DNA of 64,000 nt from Streptomyces pristinaespiralis (GCF_001278075.1 NZ_CP011340.1:3162001-3226000); one strand, 5' to 3'. Counted from the stretch's first letter, positions 8,926 through 17,923 are shown. The notes: generated from the letters alone by a model not told the origin. Translations and numbers: made by a program.

Positions 8926-10383
8926 GTGAGTGACACCCCATTCGGATTCGGCCTTCCGCCGGAGGAGCCGGAGAACGGCGACGAGGGCAAGAAGAAGGAT
9001 CCCGCAGGAGGTGGTCAGGGCTCCGGCGGGTCCTCCCCCGCCGACCCCTTCGGGTTCGGCTTCGGGGACAGCGGCGGGGACAACCCCTTCGCGGCCATGT
9101 TCGGCTCCCTGAACCCGAACGACCTGGGCGCTGCCTTCCAGCAGCTCGGCCAGATGCTCAGCTACGAGGGCGGCCCGGTCAACTGGGACATGGCGAAGCA
9201 GATCGCCCGCCAGACCGTCGCCCAGGGCACACCGGACGGCACCAAGGACGCGAGCGTCGGCCCGGTCGAGCGGACCGCGGTCGAGGAGGCCGTGCGGCTG
9301 GCCGACCTGTGGCTGGACGGCGTGACGTCGCTGCCCTCCGGCGCGAGCACGGCCGTGGCGTGGAGCCGCGCGGAGTGGGTCGAGGCGACCCTGCCCGCGT
9401 GGCAGCAGCTCGTGGACCCGGTCGCCGAGCGTGTCGGCCTCGCCATGGGTGATGTCCTGCCCGAGGAGTTGCAGGCCATGGCCGGTCCGCTGATCGGGAT
9501 GATGCGCTCCATGGGCGGCGCGATGTTCGGGCAGCAGATCGGCCAGGCCGTCGGTGTGCTGGCCGGCGAGGTGGTCGGCTCGACCGACATCGGTCTGCCG
9601 CTCGGCCCGGCCGGCAAGGCCGCCCTCCTCCCGCTGAACGTGGAGGCGCTCGGCAAGGACCTCGGCGTGCCCCGCGAGGAGGTCCGGCTGTACCTGGCTC
9701 TGCGGGAGGCCGCCCACCAGCGGCTCTTCGCCCATGTGCCGTGGCTGCGGTCGCACCTGTTCGGCGCGGTCGAGGGCTACGCCCGTGGCATCAAGGTGGA
9801 CACCTCCAAGCTGGAGGACGTGGTCGGCCAGTTCGACCCCACCCATCCCGAGCAGCTGCAGGAAGCACTCCAGCAGGGCATGTTCCAGCCGGAGGACACT
9901 CCGGAGCAGAAGGCCGCCCTGGCCCGCCTGGAGACCGCTCTCGCGCTGGTCGAGGGCTGGGTGGACGCGGTGGTCCATGAGGCCGCCTCGTCGCGCCTGA
10001 CGTCCGCGGGCGCGCTCCGCGAGACCCTGCGCCGGCGCCGCGCCTCCGGCGGTCCCGCCGAGCAGACGTTCGCCACCCTGATCGGCCTTCAGCTCCGTCC
10101 GCGCAGGTTGCGGGACGCGGCGCGGCTGTGGGCCTCGCTGACCGACGCCCGCGGCATGGACGGGCGGGACGCTCTGTGGGAGCACCCCGACATGCTGCCG
10201 ACGGCCACCGACCTCGACGACCCGGACGGCTTCGTCCACCGCGAGCAGCTGGACTTCTCCGAGCTGGACAAGATGCTCGGCGAAGCGGCCGGCGGCCGGG
10301 CGCAGAAGCCCGGTACGGAGAAGGCCGACGACTCCGGGACGGACGACGGCTCCGGGACGGACGAGGACGAGACCGGCAAGTGA
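8926..10383 (+). CDS. DUF2342 (putative zinc-dependent metalloprotease family) protein
   Basis: A 485-residue member of the DUF2342/TIGR03624 family (mycobacterial relative Rv3195). The first 70 residues are Gly/Pro/Glu-rich and disordered (SDTPFGFGLPPEEPENGDEG), followed by an all-helical body. The segment LREAAHQRLFAHVPWLRSHL corresponds to the conserved family signature. It is not a canonical HExxH, so the protease name is by family and unproven. The C-terminus is acidic and Thr/Asp-rich. Start GTG 8926 has GAGGAAA just upstream. A hairpin (CCGCCGGC/GCCGGCGG) lies in the leader about 25 nt before the start. The stop overlaps the next start by 4 bp (GTGA). Confidence 0.92.
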   Translation: MSDTPFGFGLPPEEPENGDEGKKKDPAGGGQGSGGSSPADPFGFGFGDSGGDNPFAAMFGSLNPNDLGAAFQQLGQMLSYEGGPVNWDMAKQIARQTVAQGTPDGTKDASVGPVERTAVEEAVRLADLWLDGVTSLPSGASTAVAWSRAEWVEATLPAWQQLVDPVAERVGLAMGDVLPEELQAMAGPLIGMMRSMGGAMFGQQIGQAVGVLAGEVVGSTDIGLPLGPAGKAALLPLNVEALGKDLGVPREEVRLYLALREAAHQRLFAHVPWLRSHLFGAVEGYARGIKVDTSKLEDVVGQFDPTHPEQLQEALQQGMFQPEDTPEQKAALARLETALALVEGWVDAVVHEAASSRLTSAGALRETLRRRRASGGPAEQTFATLIGLQLRPRRLRDAARLWASLTDARGMDGRDALWEHPDMLPTATDLDDPDGFVHREQLDFSELDKMLGEAAGGRAQKPGTEKADDSGTDDGSGTDEDETGK

Positions 10384-10916
10384 GCCTCCACGAAGACGCG
10401 CTGCTCGTCCTGAAGGACTACGACGGGCAGGGAAGCCAGGCGGCGCTGCGCCAGACGTACCTGGACCACCTTCAGGCCCATCCGGACGGCATGTGGAAGG
10501 CCTGCCGGGCGGGACATCTGACGGCCAGCGCCCTGGTGGTCGATCCCGAGCGCGGACGGGTGCTGCTGACGCTGCACAAGAAGCTCGGCATGTGGCTGCA
10601 GATGGGCGGCCACTGCGAACCGGGCGACACGTCCCTCGCCGCGGCGGCGCTGCGCGAGGCGACGGAGGAGTCGGGGATCCCAGGGCTGAAGCTGCTGCCC
10701 GGCGGGCCGGTCACCCTGGACCGGCACGCCATTCCGGCGCCGTGCCACTGGCATCTGGACGTGCAGTACGCGGCGCTCGCCCCGGCGGGAGCGGTCGAGG
10801 CCATCAGCGACGAGTCGCTGGATCTGCGCTGGTTCCGCTACGACGAGGTGGCCGGCGTCGCCGACACCTCCGTCGTACAGCTCATGGAGCGCACGCGGGA
10901 GGCTCTCCAGCGCTAG
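10380..10916 (+). CDS. Nudix hydrolase
   Basis: A 178-residue Nudix protein with the box GGHCEPGDTS...LREATEESGI at about residues 75-99. The box has Asp in place of the first conserved Glu and one extra residue before the REA element; the REATEESG core with its metal-binding glutamates is intact. The substrate (a nucleoside diphosphate derivative or another X-linked diphosphate) cannot be inferred. GTG 10380 overlaps the DUF2342 stop by 4 bp, which implies translational coupling. A 48-bp palindrome follows 4 nt after its stop codon. Confidence 0.9.
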   Translation: MSLHEDALLVLKDYDGQGSQAALRQTYLDHLQAHPDGMWKACRAGHLTASALVVDPERGRVLLTLHKKLGMWLQMGGHCEPGDTSLAAAALREATEESGIPGLKLLPGGPVTLDRHAIPAPCHWHLDVQYAALAPAGAVEAISDESLDLRWFRYDEVAGVADTSVVQLMERTREALQR

Positions 10917-10920
10917 CAGG

Positions 10921-10968
10921 AGCACGGGTAAGGGGCGGTCGCCATGGCGACCGCCCCTTACCCGTGCT
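10921..10968. terminator. 48-bp perfect palindrome, bidirectional terminator
   Basis: Positions 10921-10944 are the exact reverse complement of 10945-10968, giving a 24-bp stem with essentially no loop. It fills the gap between the converging Nudix (+) and AIM24 (-) genes. The length and perfection are unusual even for Streptomyces terminators. Confidence 0.85.
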
Positions 10969-10979
10969 GTGTCTCCGCG

Positions 10980-11735
10980 CTAGTTCCAGGCGTTGTTCTG
11001 GTTCTGGGCATGGGCACCGTGCTGGCCGACACCGAACTGGGCGCGCACGCCCTGCCCGAGATCGGCGTTCTGCGGCGGCATGACCTCGCTGGGCTGGACC
11101 AGGGCGAAGCCCTGGCCGAGGAAGCTGAGCTCCCAGCCCTCTCCGGTGTTGCCGCGCCTGCGGCGGACACCGGAGGAGTGGGTCTGCGCCTGCATCTGCA
11201 CCCGCAGCGCCGAGGACCAGGCGACGATGGCATCCGCGTCGACGTTGACGTACTTGTCCGGGGTGACCTGCATCATCAGCGGCTGGCCCGAGGTCATCAG
11301 AGCGACCTTGCCCCGCCCCGAGATGTTGAGCTGGTACTTGCCCGACCCGGAGATGCCGTACTGGCTGTCCACCGCGATCACCTCGGTGTGCAGCGTGGAG
11401 TCGAGCGCCAGGACGTACGCGCTGTCGACCGTCATGCCGTCCTGGTCGACGTCCACCACATGGACGTACTGCGCGAGGTTGGCGAAGTAGACCGTGCCCT
11501 GCCCGGAGCAGCGCATCAGGTCGAGACCCTCACCGGTGTTGGCGCGGGCCCTGCGCTGGCTGCTCGTCTGGTACTCGCCGTCGAAGTCGACGAGGCCCTG
11601 GTAGGCGACCATGGCGCCCTTGCGGGCCAGGACGTCGTCGTGTCCGGTCAGCGAGACCCGCAGCAGCTGCGGGTTCTGGACGACGTACCGGTCCTGGCTC
11701 TGCTGTTCTGTGTGGCTGAAAAGAGGACTCTGCAT
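10980..11735 (-). CDS. AIM24 family protein (third gene of the trio)
   Basis: A 251-residue AIM24-family beta-rich protein, the last gene of a three-gene operon (14107 to 10980). Repeated-motif landmarks are GAMVAYQGLVDF, LDLMRCSGQGTVYFA, VLALDSTL, DADAIVAWSSALRVQ and the C-terminal GWELSFLGQGFALVQPSE. The last 25 residues are Gln/Asn/His-rich. No signal peptide or membrane segment. AIM24 is named after a yeast mitochondrial biogenesis factor; bacterial roles are unknown. The gap to the preceding gene is only 19 nt. Confidence 0.9.
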   Translation of the reverse strand: MQSPLFSHTEQQSQDRYVVQNPQLLRVSLTGHDDVLARKGAMVAYQGLVDFDGEYQTSSQRRARANTGEGLDLMRCSGQGTVYFANLAQYVHVVDVDQDGMTVDSAYVLALDSTLHTEVIAVDSQYGISGSGKYQLNISGRGKVALMTSGQPLMMQVTPDKYVNVDADAIVAWSSALRVQMQAQTHSSGVRRRRGNTGEGWELSFLGQGFALVQPSEVMPPQNADLGQGVRAQFGVGQHGAHAQNQNNAWN

Positions 11736-11754
11736 GATGTGTTCTCGCTCCCCC

Positions 11755-12435
11755 TCAGTGCCGGATCCGCAGGCGGTCGGTACTGTCCTCGCTCGGCTGT
11801 ACGACGACGATCCCCTGGCCGGAGAAGGCCATCTGGTAGGCCTCCCCGCTGCCCCGCCCGATCAGCGAGGACGCCTTGAAGCTGCGCTTGCCCTTCACCT
11901 TCAGGTTCGGGGACCAGGCGACGAGCGCGTCGGGGTCGACGTACGTCTCGTCCTCGCCGCGGCCGCAGTCGACGACGATCGGCGTGCCGCGCGAGGTCAG
12001 GGCCACCCATCCGGTGCCCGCGATCTCCACGTTCCACAGGCCCTGGCCGGCGAACTTGGCCAGTCCCTTGACCTTCTCCACACCCCACTGGAGGTGTGCG
12101 TCGAAGGCGAGGACGTTGGTGCCGTTGACCGAGAGGGAGTCGTTGTTGAGGTTGATGACGACCACGTCGGCGCCGTAGTCGGCGAGGTAGAGCAGGCCGT
12201 CGCCCGAGCACTTCATGATGGGCGCGCCCTCGCCGGTGACCCACTGGGCCGCGATCTGGCGGACGGCGGGCGGGTTGGGCTCGTACTGGACGAAGCCCTC
12301 GTAGGCGACCATCGAGCCGGTGCGCGCGTACAGGTCCTGGCCGGTGGCCATGGCGACCTTGAGCATGGTGCGGCCGTGGTTCTCCATCCGGGCCACCACG
12401 GGGGTCGGGGCGAAGCCCGCGAGTTGCTGGTTCAT
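11755..12435 (-). CDS. AIM24 family protein (second gene of the trio)
   Basis: A 226-residue AIM24-family protein, paralogous to both neighbours: GSMVAYEGFVQY, PIMKCSGDGLLYLAD, VLAFDAHLQW, DPDALVAWSPNLKVKGK, YQMAFSGQGIVVVQPSE. It lies 13 nt after the TerD-AIM24 gene and 19 nt before the third gene, so it is surely co-transcribed. All three share the C-terminal xGxGxxxVQP(S/Y)E signature. Cytoplasmic by sequence. ATG 12435 follows GGGAGCC. Confidence 0.9.
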   Translation of the reverse strand: MNQQLAGFAPTPVVARMENHGRTMLKVAMATGQDLYARTGSMVAYEGFVQYEPNPPAVRQIAAQWVTGEGAPIMKCSGDGLLYLADYGADVVVINLNNDSLSVNGTNVLAFDAHLQWGVEKVKGLAKFAGQGLWNVEIAGTGWVALTSRGTPIVVDCGRGEDETYVDPDALVAWSPNLKVKGKRSFKASSLIGRGSGEAYQMAFSGQGIVVVQPSEDSTDRLRIRH

Positions 12436-12448
12436 TGTCAGGGCTCCC

Positions 12449-14107
12449 TCAGACCTCGTACGGCTGGACGACGATGAAGTTGCCGGGGGCGCCCCGGAAC
12501 TGGAGGTTCACGGTCTCTCCGCTGTGTCCCGGGTACGCGTTGCGGCGCAGCCGGACCTGGCTGGAGAGGATGACCTGCGAGGCGGCCGACCAGGCGACGA
12601 CCGCGTTGCAGTCGGCGAAGGTGGTCGGCGTGACCGGCAGGATCACGGGGATGCCGTGCGTCTTGACGACGACCGTGCCCGTGCCCTGGAACATCATCGT
12701 GAACAGCGCGCCGCCGGGGATGCCGTGACCCTCGATGCGGCGGACCTCGTGCTGCAGGGACTCGTCGAAGGCGAGGACGTTCTCCGCGGAGACGCAGATC
12801 CCGTCGCCCTGGAGCTCGATGGGGTGCAGGTGCGAGCCGTCCTCGGCGAGGAAGACCTGGCCGCGTCCGGTGCAGCGCATCAGCTGCATCTCCTGGCCGG
12901 TGGCGTTCCCGACGACCCGGCCGGCGAAGCCGGCGCCCTTGTAGCTGAAGTCGACCTTGCCCTGGTACATGACCATGCTGCCCTGACGTGCCAGCACGGG
13001 CATGCCGCCCATGGTCAGGTCGACCCGCATGAGCTGCTGGTTCTGCGGGGTCCACCGCTGGCCGGTGGCAGTCTCGCGGTACGGCTGCAGGGCCGCCTGC
13101 AGACCGCCGCCGGCCTGGGGCATGCCCTGGGGCATCCCTCCCTGCGGCATGCCGGGAGGCTGCTGGCCGTACGGGGCGGGAGCCTGCTGACCGTAAGGCG
13201 ACGGCATGCCCGGCTGAGGCGCCTGGCCGGGCATCTGCCCGGGGACCTGACCCGGCATCTGCCCGGGGACCTGACCGTACTGAGGCTGCTGCGGCTGCTG
13301 CGGCGGTTGTCCGTACGGGGACGGGGCGGGCGGGGGAACCGTCCCGGCCGGCGGCGTCATCGGCGCCGCCATGGTGGGCGCGCTGTGCATCTGGGGCTGC
13401 GGGGCCGCGGGCGCCTGGCCCGCCGGCGCTCCGAAGGCCGGTGCGGGCTGCGGCGCCTGGGGAGCCGGCGGCGCCGCGGGTGCGGGCGCGCCGAAAGCCG
13501 GGGCCGGGGCCGCCGCCTGCGGGGGCGGGGCGAACGACGGCGCTGCGCCCTGCGGTTGCTGAGCGGCAGGCGCCTCCTCCTCCGCGACCTCGCCGCCGAA
13601 GTTCTTCAGCAGGGCCTCGAGCCCGCCGTCGAACCCCTGGCCGACGGCGGCGAAACGCCACACGTCCTTGAGGTAGAAGTCACCCAGCATCACGGCTCGT
13701 TCGGTGGTGAACTCGGAGCCGGTGAAGGCGTAACGGACGACCTCCTCGCCGCCCGCGACGATACGGATGTACCCGGGGCCGATCTGCGACATCTGACCGG
13801 CGCCGTCGATCGTGGCGGTGAAGGACAGCCTGTGGATGTTCGCCGGAATGCGGTCGAGCGTGACGCGGAACGACTCGGTGTCGCCGGACTGCGCGCCGAG
13901 CAGCTGAATGGACTCCTCGGGCGACTTCGGCTGATTGAAGAAGATGAAGTACCGGTCGTCGGAGAGCTGCTCGTTGGCATCGAGTCCGAAGCAGCTGCTG
14001 TCGAAGGTCAGACCAGGAGCCGCGATCTGCACGCCTACGTACAGATCCGTTCCCGGAGTGAGATCACTGATCTTGGCCTTGTGGCCGCGTTGGAATTCCC
14101 TGGCCAT
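12449..14107 (-). CDS. TerD-domain / AIM24 fusion protein
   Basis: 552 residues in three parts. Residues 1-170 are a TerD (tellurium-resistance/stress, calcium-binding-like) domain, with GTDLYVGVQIAAPG, DDRYFIFFNQPKSPEESIQLLG and DRIPANIHRLSFTATIDG. Residues about 180-345 are a low-complexity Pro/Gln/Ala/Gly linker with repeated PGQMPGQVPGQ units. Residues about 350-552 are an AIM24 domain ending FIVVQPYEV. It is the first gene of the AIM24 trio. The fusion links AIM24 proteins to the Ter stress system, which suggests a membrane-stress or metal-related role, but this is inference. ATG 14107 is clear. Confidence 0.92.
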   Translation of the reverse strand: MAREFQRGHKAKISDLTPGTDLYVGVQIAAPGLTFDSSCFGLDANEQLSDDRYFIFFNQPKSPEESIQLLGAQSGDTESFRVTLDRIPANIHRLSFTATIDGAGQMSQIGPGYIRIVAGGEEVVRYAFTGSEFTTERAVMLGDFYLKDVWRFAAVGQGFDGGLEALLKNFGGEVAEEEAPAAQQPQGAAPSFAPPPQAAAPAPAFGAPAPAAPPAPQAPQPAPAFGAPAGQAPAAPQPQMHSAPTMAAPMTPPAGTVPPPAPSPYGQPPQQPQQPQYGQVPGQMPGQVPGQMPGQAPQPGMPSPYGQQAPAPYGQQPPGMPQGGMPQGMPQAGGGLQAALQPYRETATGQRWTPQNQQLMRVDLTMGGMPVLARQGSMVMYQGKVDFSYKGAGFAGRVVGNATGQEMQLMRCTGRGQVFLAEDGSHLHPIELQGDGICVSAENVLAFDESLQHEVRRIEGHGIPGGALFTMMFQGTGTVVVKTHGIPVILPVTPTTFADCNAVVAWSAASQVILSSQVRLRRNAYPGHSGETVNLQFRGAPGNFIVVQPYEV

Positions 14108-14213
14108 GCGTTACGACCGTCCCCCATCCCGAATTGAATGCGTCGCGTCAGGCTAACCGCTGGGCGTGAGATTGAGCCAAGCCGGTACACATTCGGTACA
14201 GGACCGTCGACAG

Positions 14214-14837
14214 TCACTCTCCGCGGTCGGCGGGCAGGTGCGGCAGCCGGCCGGCGGCCACGACACCCTCCAGGTAGCCACGGGCCCGTTCGGTGCGGGG
14301 GTAGGCCTCAAGCAGTCGCCAGAACCGGGGTCCGTGACCGGGAACGAGCAGGTGGGCCAGCTCGTGGAGGAGCACGTAGTCCACCACGTACTCCGGCATG
14401 CCCTGGAGGCGGTGGGACAGCCGGATGCTGCCCTCTGCCGGAGTGCAGGAACCCCAGCGGGTGTTCTGGTTCGTCACCCAGCGCACCGACGCGGGCCTGG
14501 CACGCCCGTCGAAATACTGGGCGGACAACCGTTCCGCGCGCTCCGTCAGTTCGGCGTCACCGAGTACCCGCTTGCTCTCCTGCGCCGCCAGCTTGTCGAG
14601 CATCACGCCCACCCAGCGCCGCTCCTCCGCCTCCGACATCCGGGCGGGGATCAGAACGATGGTGCGGTCCCCCTCGCGGTAGGCGGAGACCGTTCTGCTG
14701 CGCCTGGCGCTGCGGCGGACCTCGACCGCGCTCGTCCCCGATCCGCGGGACTGGGGACGCTGCGCGCCGCGCTGCTGACCTCCCGCGCTGTGCGGTGAGG
14801 TCTCCCCAGCGAGGCGAGCGGGTGGGTCGACGGGCAC
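14214..14837 (-). CDS. YgjP-type (DUF45) zinc metallopeptidase
   Basis: About 207 residues. After a disordered N-terminus comes a YgjP/WLM-like metallopeptidase domain with the family signature NTRWGSC and the zinc site HELAHLLVPGHGPRFW (HExxH plus a third His). No signal peptide is seen, so it acts in the cytoplasm. Start is uncertain: GTG 14837 (MPVDPPAR) is preferred, while the frame stays open to ATG 14918. It stands alone, divergent from the ThiF-like gene. The biological substrate is not known for this family. Confidence 0.88.
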   Translation of the reverse strand: MPVDPPARLAGETSPHSAGGQQRGAQRPQSRGSGTSAVEVRRSARRSRTVSAYREGDRTIVLIPARMSEAEERRWVGVMLDKLAAQESKRVLGDAELTERAERLSAQYFDGRARPASVRWVTNQNTRWGSCTPAEGSIRLSHRLQGMPEYVVDYVLLHELAHLLVPGHGPRFWRLLEAYPRTERARGYLEGVVAAGRLPHLPADRGE

Positions 14838-15033
14838 GGCCCCGACGTTACCCGCTGTCCCTGGGAGAAGTCGTGTCCCCGGACCCCGCACTCTTGATCC
14901 GCCCCATGGCTGCACCATTTGAACGACTAATACCCCGAACCTGTGGACAACTTTTCACACGTCCCGCCGCGGCCCCGCATTCTGACAACGGCTCGGAGAC
15001 GGTCCGAGGACAAAGACCGACGGGGGAAGCGGA

Positions 15034-16191
15034 ATGCATCCGATGATGAAGCCTGCCTTGCGGCGGGCGTGGCGGGACCGCCAGAGCGTGCAGTTCGGAG
15101 TGACACCCGCGCATGCGGTGACTCTCGGGCCGGTCGACACCGCGACCGGTGCCCTGATGGAACTGCTCGACGGCACCCGGGGCCTACCCCTGCTCCGCGA
15201 GGAGGCGCGGGCGATGGGCCTGCCGGACGGTCGGGCGGAGGCCCTGGTGCACCGGCTGACCGCGGCCGGTCTGCTCGACGACCCGACGGCCGGCGGTCCG
15301 GCGGCCGCGGCGCTGCGCAAGCGGGCGGCCGCCCATGACCGGCTGCGGCCGGACATCGCCGCCCTGTCCGTGATCCATCCCGAACCGGGCGGCGCGGCAG
15401 GTGCCGTGGCGGCCCGGCGGGCCATACGGGTCCAGGTCCGCGGAGCCGGGCGGGTGGGTGCGTCGATCGCCGCGACACTGTCGGCCGCGGGGGTGGGGCG
15501 GGTCGAGGTGCTGGACGGCGGGATCACGGAGCCGGGCGATGTGGCACCGGGCGGCCTGCCCACGGAGGCGGTCGGCGAGCGCAGGGACACCGCGGCCCGG
15601 CGGCTGGTCCGGCGGGCGGCCCCGGACCGGCCTCCGCGTGCCGCGGAGGCCCATGACCCGGGCGGCGGGCCGGCACTCAGCCTCGTCGTCGTGGCACCGC
15701 GCGACGGGCTGGCCGCGTACGCCCCGGCCCCAAGTGATGCCGAGGGATGGATCGCGACCGGCACACCCCACCTCTATACGGGCGTCGTGGAGGCGACCGG
15801 CGTCGTCGGTCCCCTCGTACTGCCGGGCTGTACGGCGTGCGCGGGCTGCATGGAGCGGGGACAGGCCGAGCGCGATCCGGGAAGGGGGCGGCTGCTGGCA
15901 CAGTGGCGGTCGGGGCGGCACCGGACCGTACCGGCCTGCGATGTCGCGCTGGCCGCGGTCGTGTCGGGGCTGGCCGCGTGTCATGCGCTGTCCTTCCTCG
16001 ACGGCGGGGCGCCCGTGAGCACCGGGGCCAGATGGGAGGTTTCGCTGCCGCAGCTGTCCTGGCGATCGGAACGGATCACACCCCACCTCGACTGTGCCTG
16101 CAGTGCGGCGGGGAAAACTGAGAGGAGGCACACCTCAGCAGTGGGTCCGGCACACGACACAATGAACGGGTACACGCGGTCGGCGGAATGA
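15034..16191 (+). CDS. ThiF-family / TOMM leader-peptide-binding-like protein (orphan)
   Basis: 385 residues. Residues about 1-90 (FGVTPAHAVTLGPVDTATGALMELLDGTR...GLLDD) resemble the winged-helix leader-peptide-binding (RRE) part of RiPP cyclodehydratase partner proteins. A ThiF/E1-like Rossmann domain follows (GAGRVGASIAATLSAAGVGRVEVLDGG). Zinc-type cysteines occur as CTACAGC near residue 267 and CAC near the C-terminus. No precursor peptide, YcaO or other RiPP enzyme lies nearby. ATG 15034 has GGGGGAAG upstream; ATG 15043 is an alternative. The gene is 45 bp upstream of the ABC1 kinase on the same strand. Function unknown. Confidence 0.82.
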   Translation: MHPMMKPALRRAWRDRQSVQFGVTPAHAVTLGPVDTATGALMELLDGTRGLPLLREEARAMGLPDGRAEALVHRLTAAGLLDDPTAGGPAAAALRKRAAAHDRLRPDIAALSVIHPEPGGAAGAVAARRAIRVQVRGAGRVGASIAATLSAAGVGRVEVLDGGITEPGDVAPGGLPTEAVGERRDTAARRLVRRAAPDRPPRAAEAHDPGGGPALSLVVVAPRDGLAAYAPAPSDAEGWIATGTPHLYTGVVEATGVVGPLVLPGCTACAGCMERGQAERDPGRGRLLAQWRSGRHRTVPACDVALAAVVSGLAACHALSFLDGGAPVSTGARWEVSLPQLSWRSERITPHLDCACSAAGKTERRHTSAVGPAHDTMNGYTRSAE

Positions 16192-16236
16192 CGCCGTCGG
16201 CAATCGCGGCACGCTGTCTGGCATTTGGAGGGGCGT

Positions 16237-17625
16237 ATGTCTGATCTTCCCCGGAAGGCGGTTACCCGGACCGCCAAGCTGGCAGCGCTGCCACTGGGAT
16301 TCGCCGGCCGCGCCACATGGGGGCTGGGAAAGCGGATCGGCGGCAAGTCCGCCGAGATCGTGGCCCGGGAGCTGCAACAGCGCACGGCCGATCAGCTGTT
16401 CAAGGTGCTGGGGGAACTCAAGGGCGGTGCCATGAAGTTCGGACAGGCGTTGTCCGTCTTCGAGTCGGCCCTGCCCGAGGAGATCGCCGGTCCTTACCGA
16501 GCCGCGCTGACCAAGCTTCAGGAGGCGGCGCCTCCGATGCCGACACGGACGGTCCACTCGGTGCTCGAGGAGCGCCTCGGGGAGGACTGGCGTGAGCTGT
16601 TCCTGAGCTTCGAGGACAAACCGGCCGCCGCCGCGTCCATCGGGCAGGTGCACCGTGCGGTGTGGCACGACGGGCGCGAGGTCGCCGTGAAGGTGCAGTA
16701 CCCGGGGGCGGGAGAGGCGCTGCTGTCCGACCTGGCGCAACTGAGCCGCTTCGCGAGGCTGTTGGGGCCGCTGATTCCGGGCATGGACATCAAGCCACTC
16801 ATCTCCGAGATGCGTGACCGCGTCTCGGAAGAGCTCGACTACGCGCTGGAGGCCCAGGCACAGCGGGAGCACGCCGCAGAGTTCGCGGACGATCCCGGCG
16901 TCCTGGTTCCGGACGTGGTCCACCAGGGCGACCAGGTCCTGGTGACCGAGTGGATCGACGGCATACCGCTGGCCGAGGTCATCTCCGGCGGCACCCCCGA
17001 GGAACGGGACCGGGCGGGTCAGCTGCTGGCCAGGTTCCTCTTCTCCGGCCCGGCTCGCACGGGACTTCTCCACGCCGACCCGCACCCTGGGAACTTCCGA
17101 CTGCTTCCCGACGAGGACGGCAAGGGCTGGCGCCTGGGCGTCCTCGACTTCGGCACGGTGGACCGGCTGCCGGGCGGGCTTCCCGACACCATCGGCGCAT
17201 GTCTGCGGATGACCCTCGAAGGTGAGGCGGAGGCCGTCTACGGACTGCTGTGCGAAGAGGGGTTCGTCAAGGAGTCGATCGACCTCGACCCCGAAGCGGT
17301 GCTCGACTACCTGCTGCCGATCATCGAGCCGGCCGAGGTGGAGGAGTTCACCTTCACCCGTGGCTGGATGCGCACGCAGGCCGCCCGGATCGCCGACGTC
17401 CGCTCCCCCGCGCACCAGTTGGGCAAGCAGCTCAACCTGCCGCCCGCGTATCTGCTGATACACCGTGTGACATTGAGCACGATCGGGGTGCTCTGCCAGC
17501 TGAACGCGACCGTGCGGCTCCGCGGTGAACTCGAGGAGTGGCTGCCCGGGTTCGTCGCGCAGGACGCCGCAGAGGCGGAGGACGAGAGCACGGACGGCAC
17601 CGCCGTGGTGGAGGCGGGAGCCTGA
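16237..17625 (+). CDS. ABC1/UbiB (AarF-type) atypical kinase
   Basis: 462 residues, ADCK/UbiB family (mycobacterial relative Rv3197). Motifs in order: the KxGQ element (GGAMKFGQALS, about residue 65), the Ala-rich nucleotide loop AAAASIGQVHRA, the lysine VAVKVQYPG, EELDYALEAQAQ, the catalytic-loop HADPHPGNF and the DFG equivalent LDFGTVDRL. UbiB-type proteins are atypical ATPases/kinases tied to quinone or lipid metabolism. ATG 16237 has GGAGGGG at ideal spacing, so the ATG four codons upstream is rejected. The wblC region is downstream in opposite orientation, as in mycobacteria. Confidence 0.95.
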   Translation: MSDLPRKAVTRTAKLAALPLGFAGRATWGLGKRIGGKSAEIVARELQQRTADQLFKVLGELKGGAMKFGQALSVFESALPEEIAGPYRAALTKLQEAAPPMPTRTVHSVLEERLGEDWRELFLSFEDKPAAAASIGQVHRAVWHDGREVAVKVQYPGAGEALLSDLAQLSRFARLLGPLIPGMDIKPLISEMRDRVSEELDYALEAQAQREHAAEFADDPGVLVPDVVHQGDQVLVTEWIDGIPLAEVISGGTPEERDRAGQLLARFLFSGPARTGLLHADPHPGNFRLLPDEDGKGWRLGVLDFGTVDRLPGGLPDTIGACLRMTLEGEAEAVYGLLCEEGFVKESIDLDPEAVLDYLLPIIEPAEVEEFTFTRGWMRTQAARIADVRSPAHQLGKQLNLPPAYLLIHRVTLSTIGVLCQLNATVRLRGELEEWLPGFVAQDAAEAEDESTDGTAVVEAGA

Positions 17626-17671
17626 CGGCACGCCGAGCGGCGCCGCCGGCCGGACAGCACTCGGCGGACGG

Positions 17672-17872
17672 TCACCACCACTGCGGGTCGAGCCGGCTCT
17701 CGATCGCCCGGATGTTGTCACGGGCGCAGTCTTCGCAGAGGTAATGGCGGACGCCGTTCTCCACGGAGCAGGTCCAGGTCACCGGCAGCCCCTCGGCGAC
17801 CTTGCCGCAGCCGGCGCACACGATGCCCTCGTCCCCCGGCTGCTCGGGGTGGGGAGCCTTGTCCTGGTCCAC
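17672..17872 (-). CDS. Small zinc-ribbon protein
   Basis: 66 residues with two Cys pairs, CAGCG (about residue 19) and CEDC (about residue 46), separated by a predicted beta hairpin (VTWTCSVENGVRHYL). This is a treble-clef or zinc-ribbon arrangement, with an extra Cys in between. GTG 17872 is the likely start. It is conserved-looking and unlike its shadow frames in composition. It could be a nucleic-acid-binding or structural zinc protein; no function is assigned. A terminator separates it from the wblC operon upstream. Confidence 0.8.
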   Translation of the reverse strand: MDQDKAPHPEQPGDEGIVCAGCGKVAEGLPVTWTCSVENGVRHYLCEDCARDNIRAIESRLDPQWW

Positions 17873-17923
17873 CTCGCGACGATATCCCCGCCCGGCGGCG
17901 AGTGCGCGTCACAACGCACCGCG

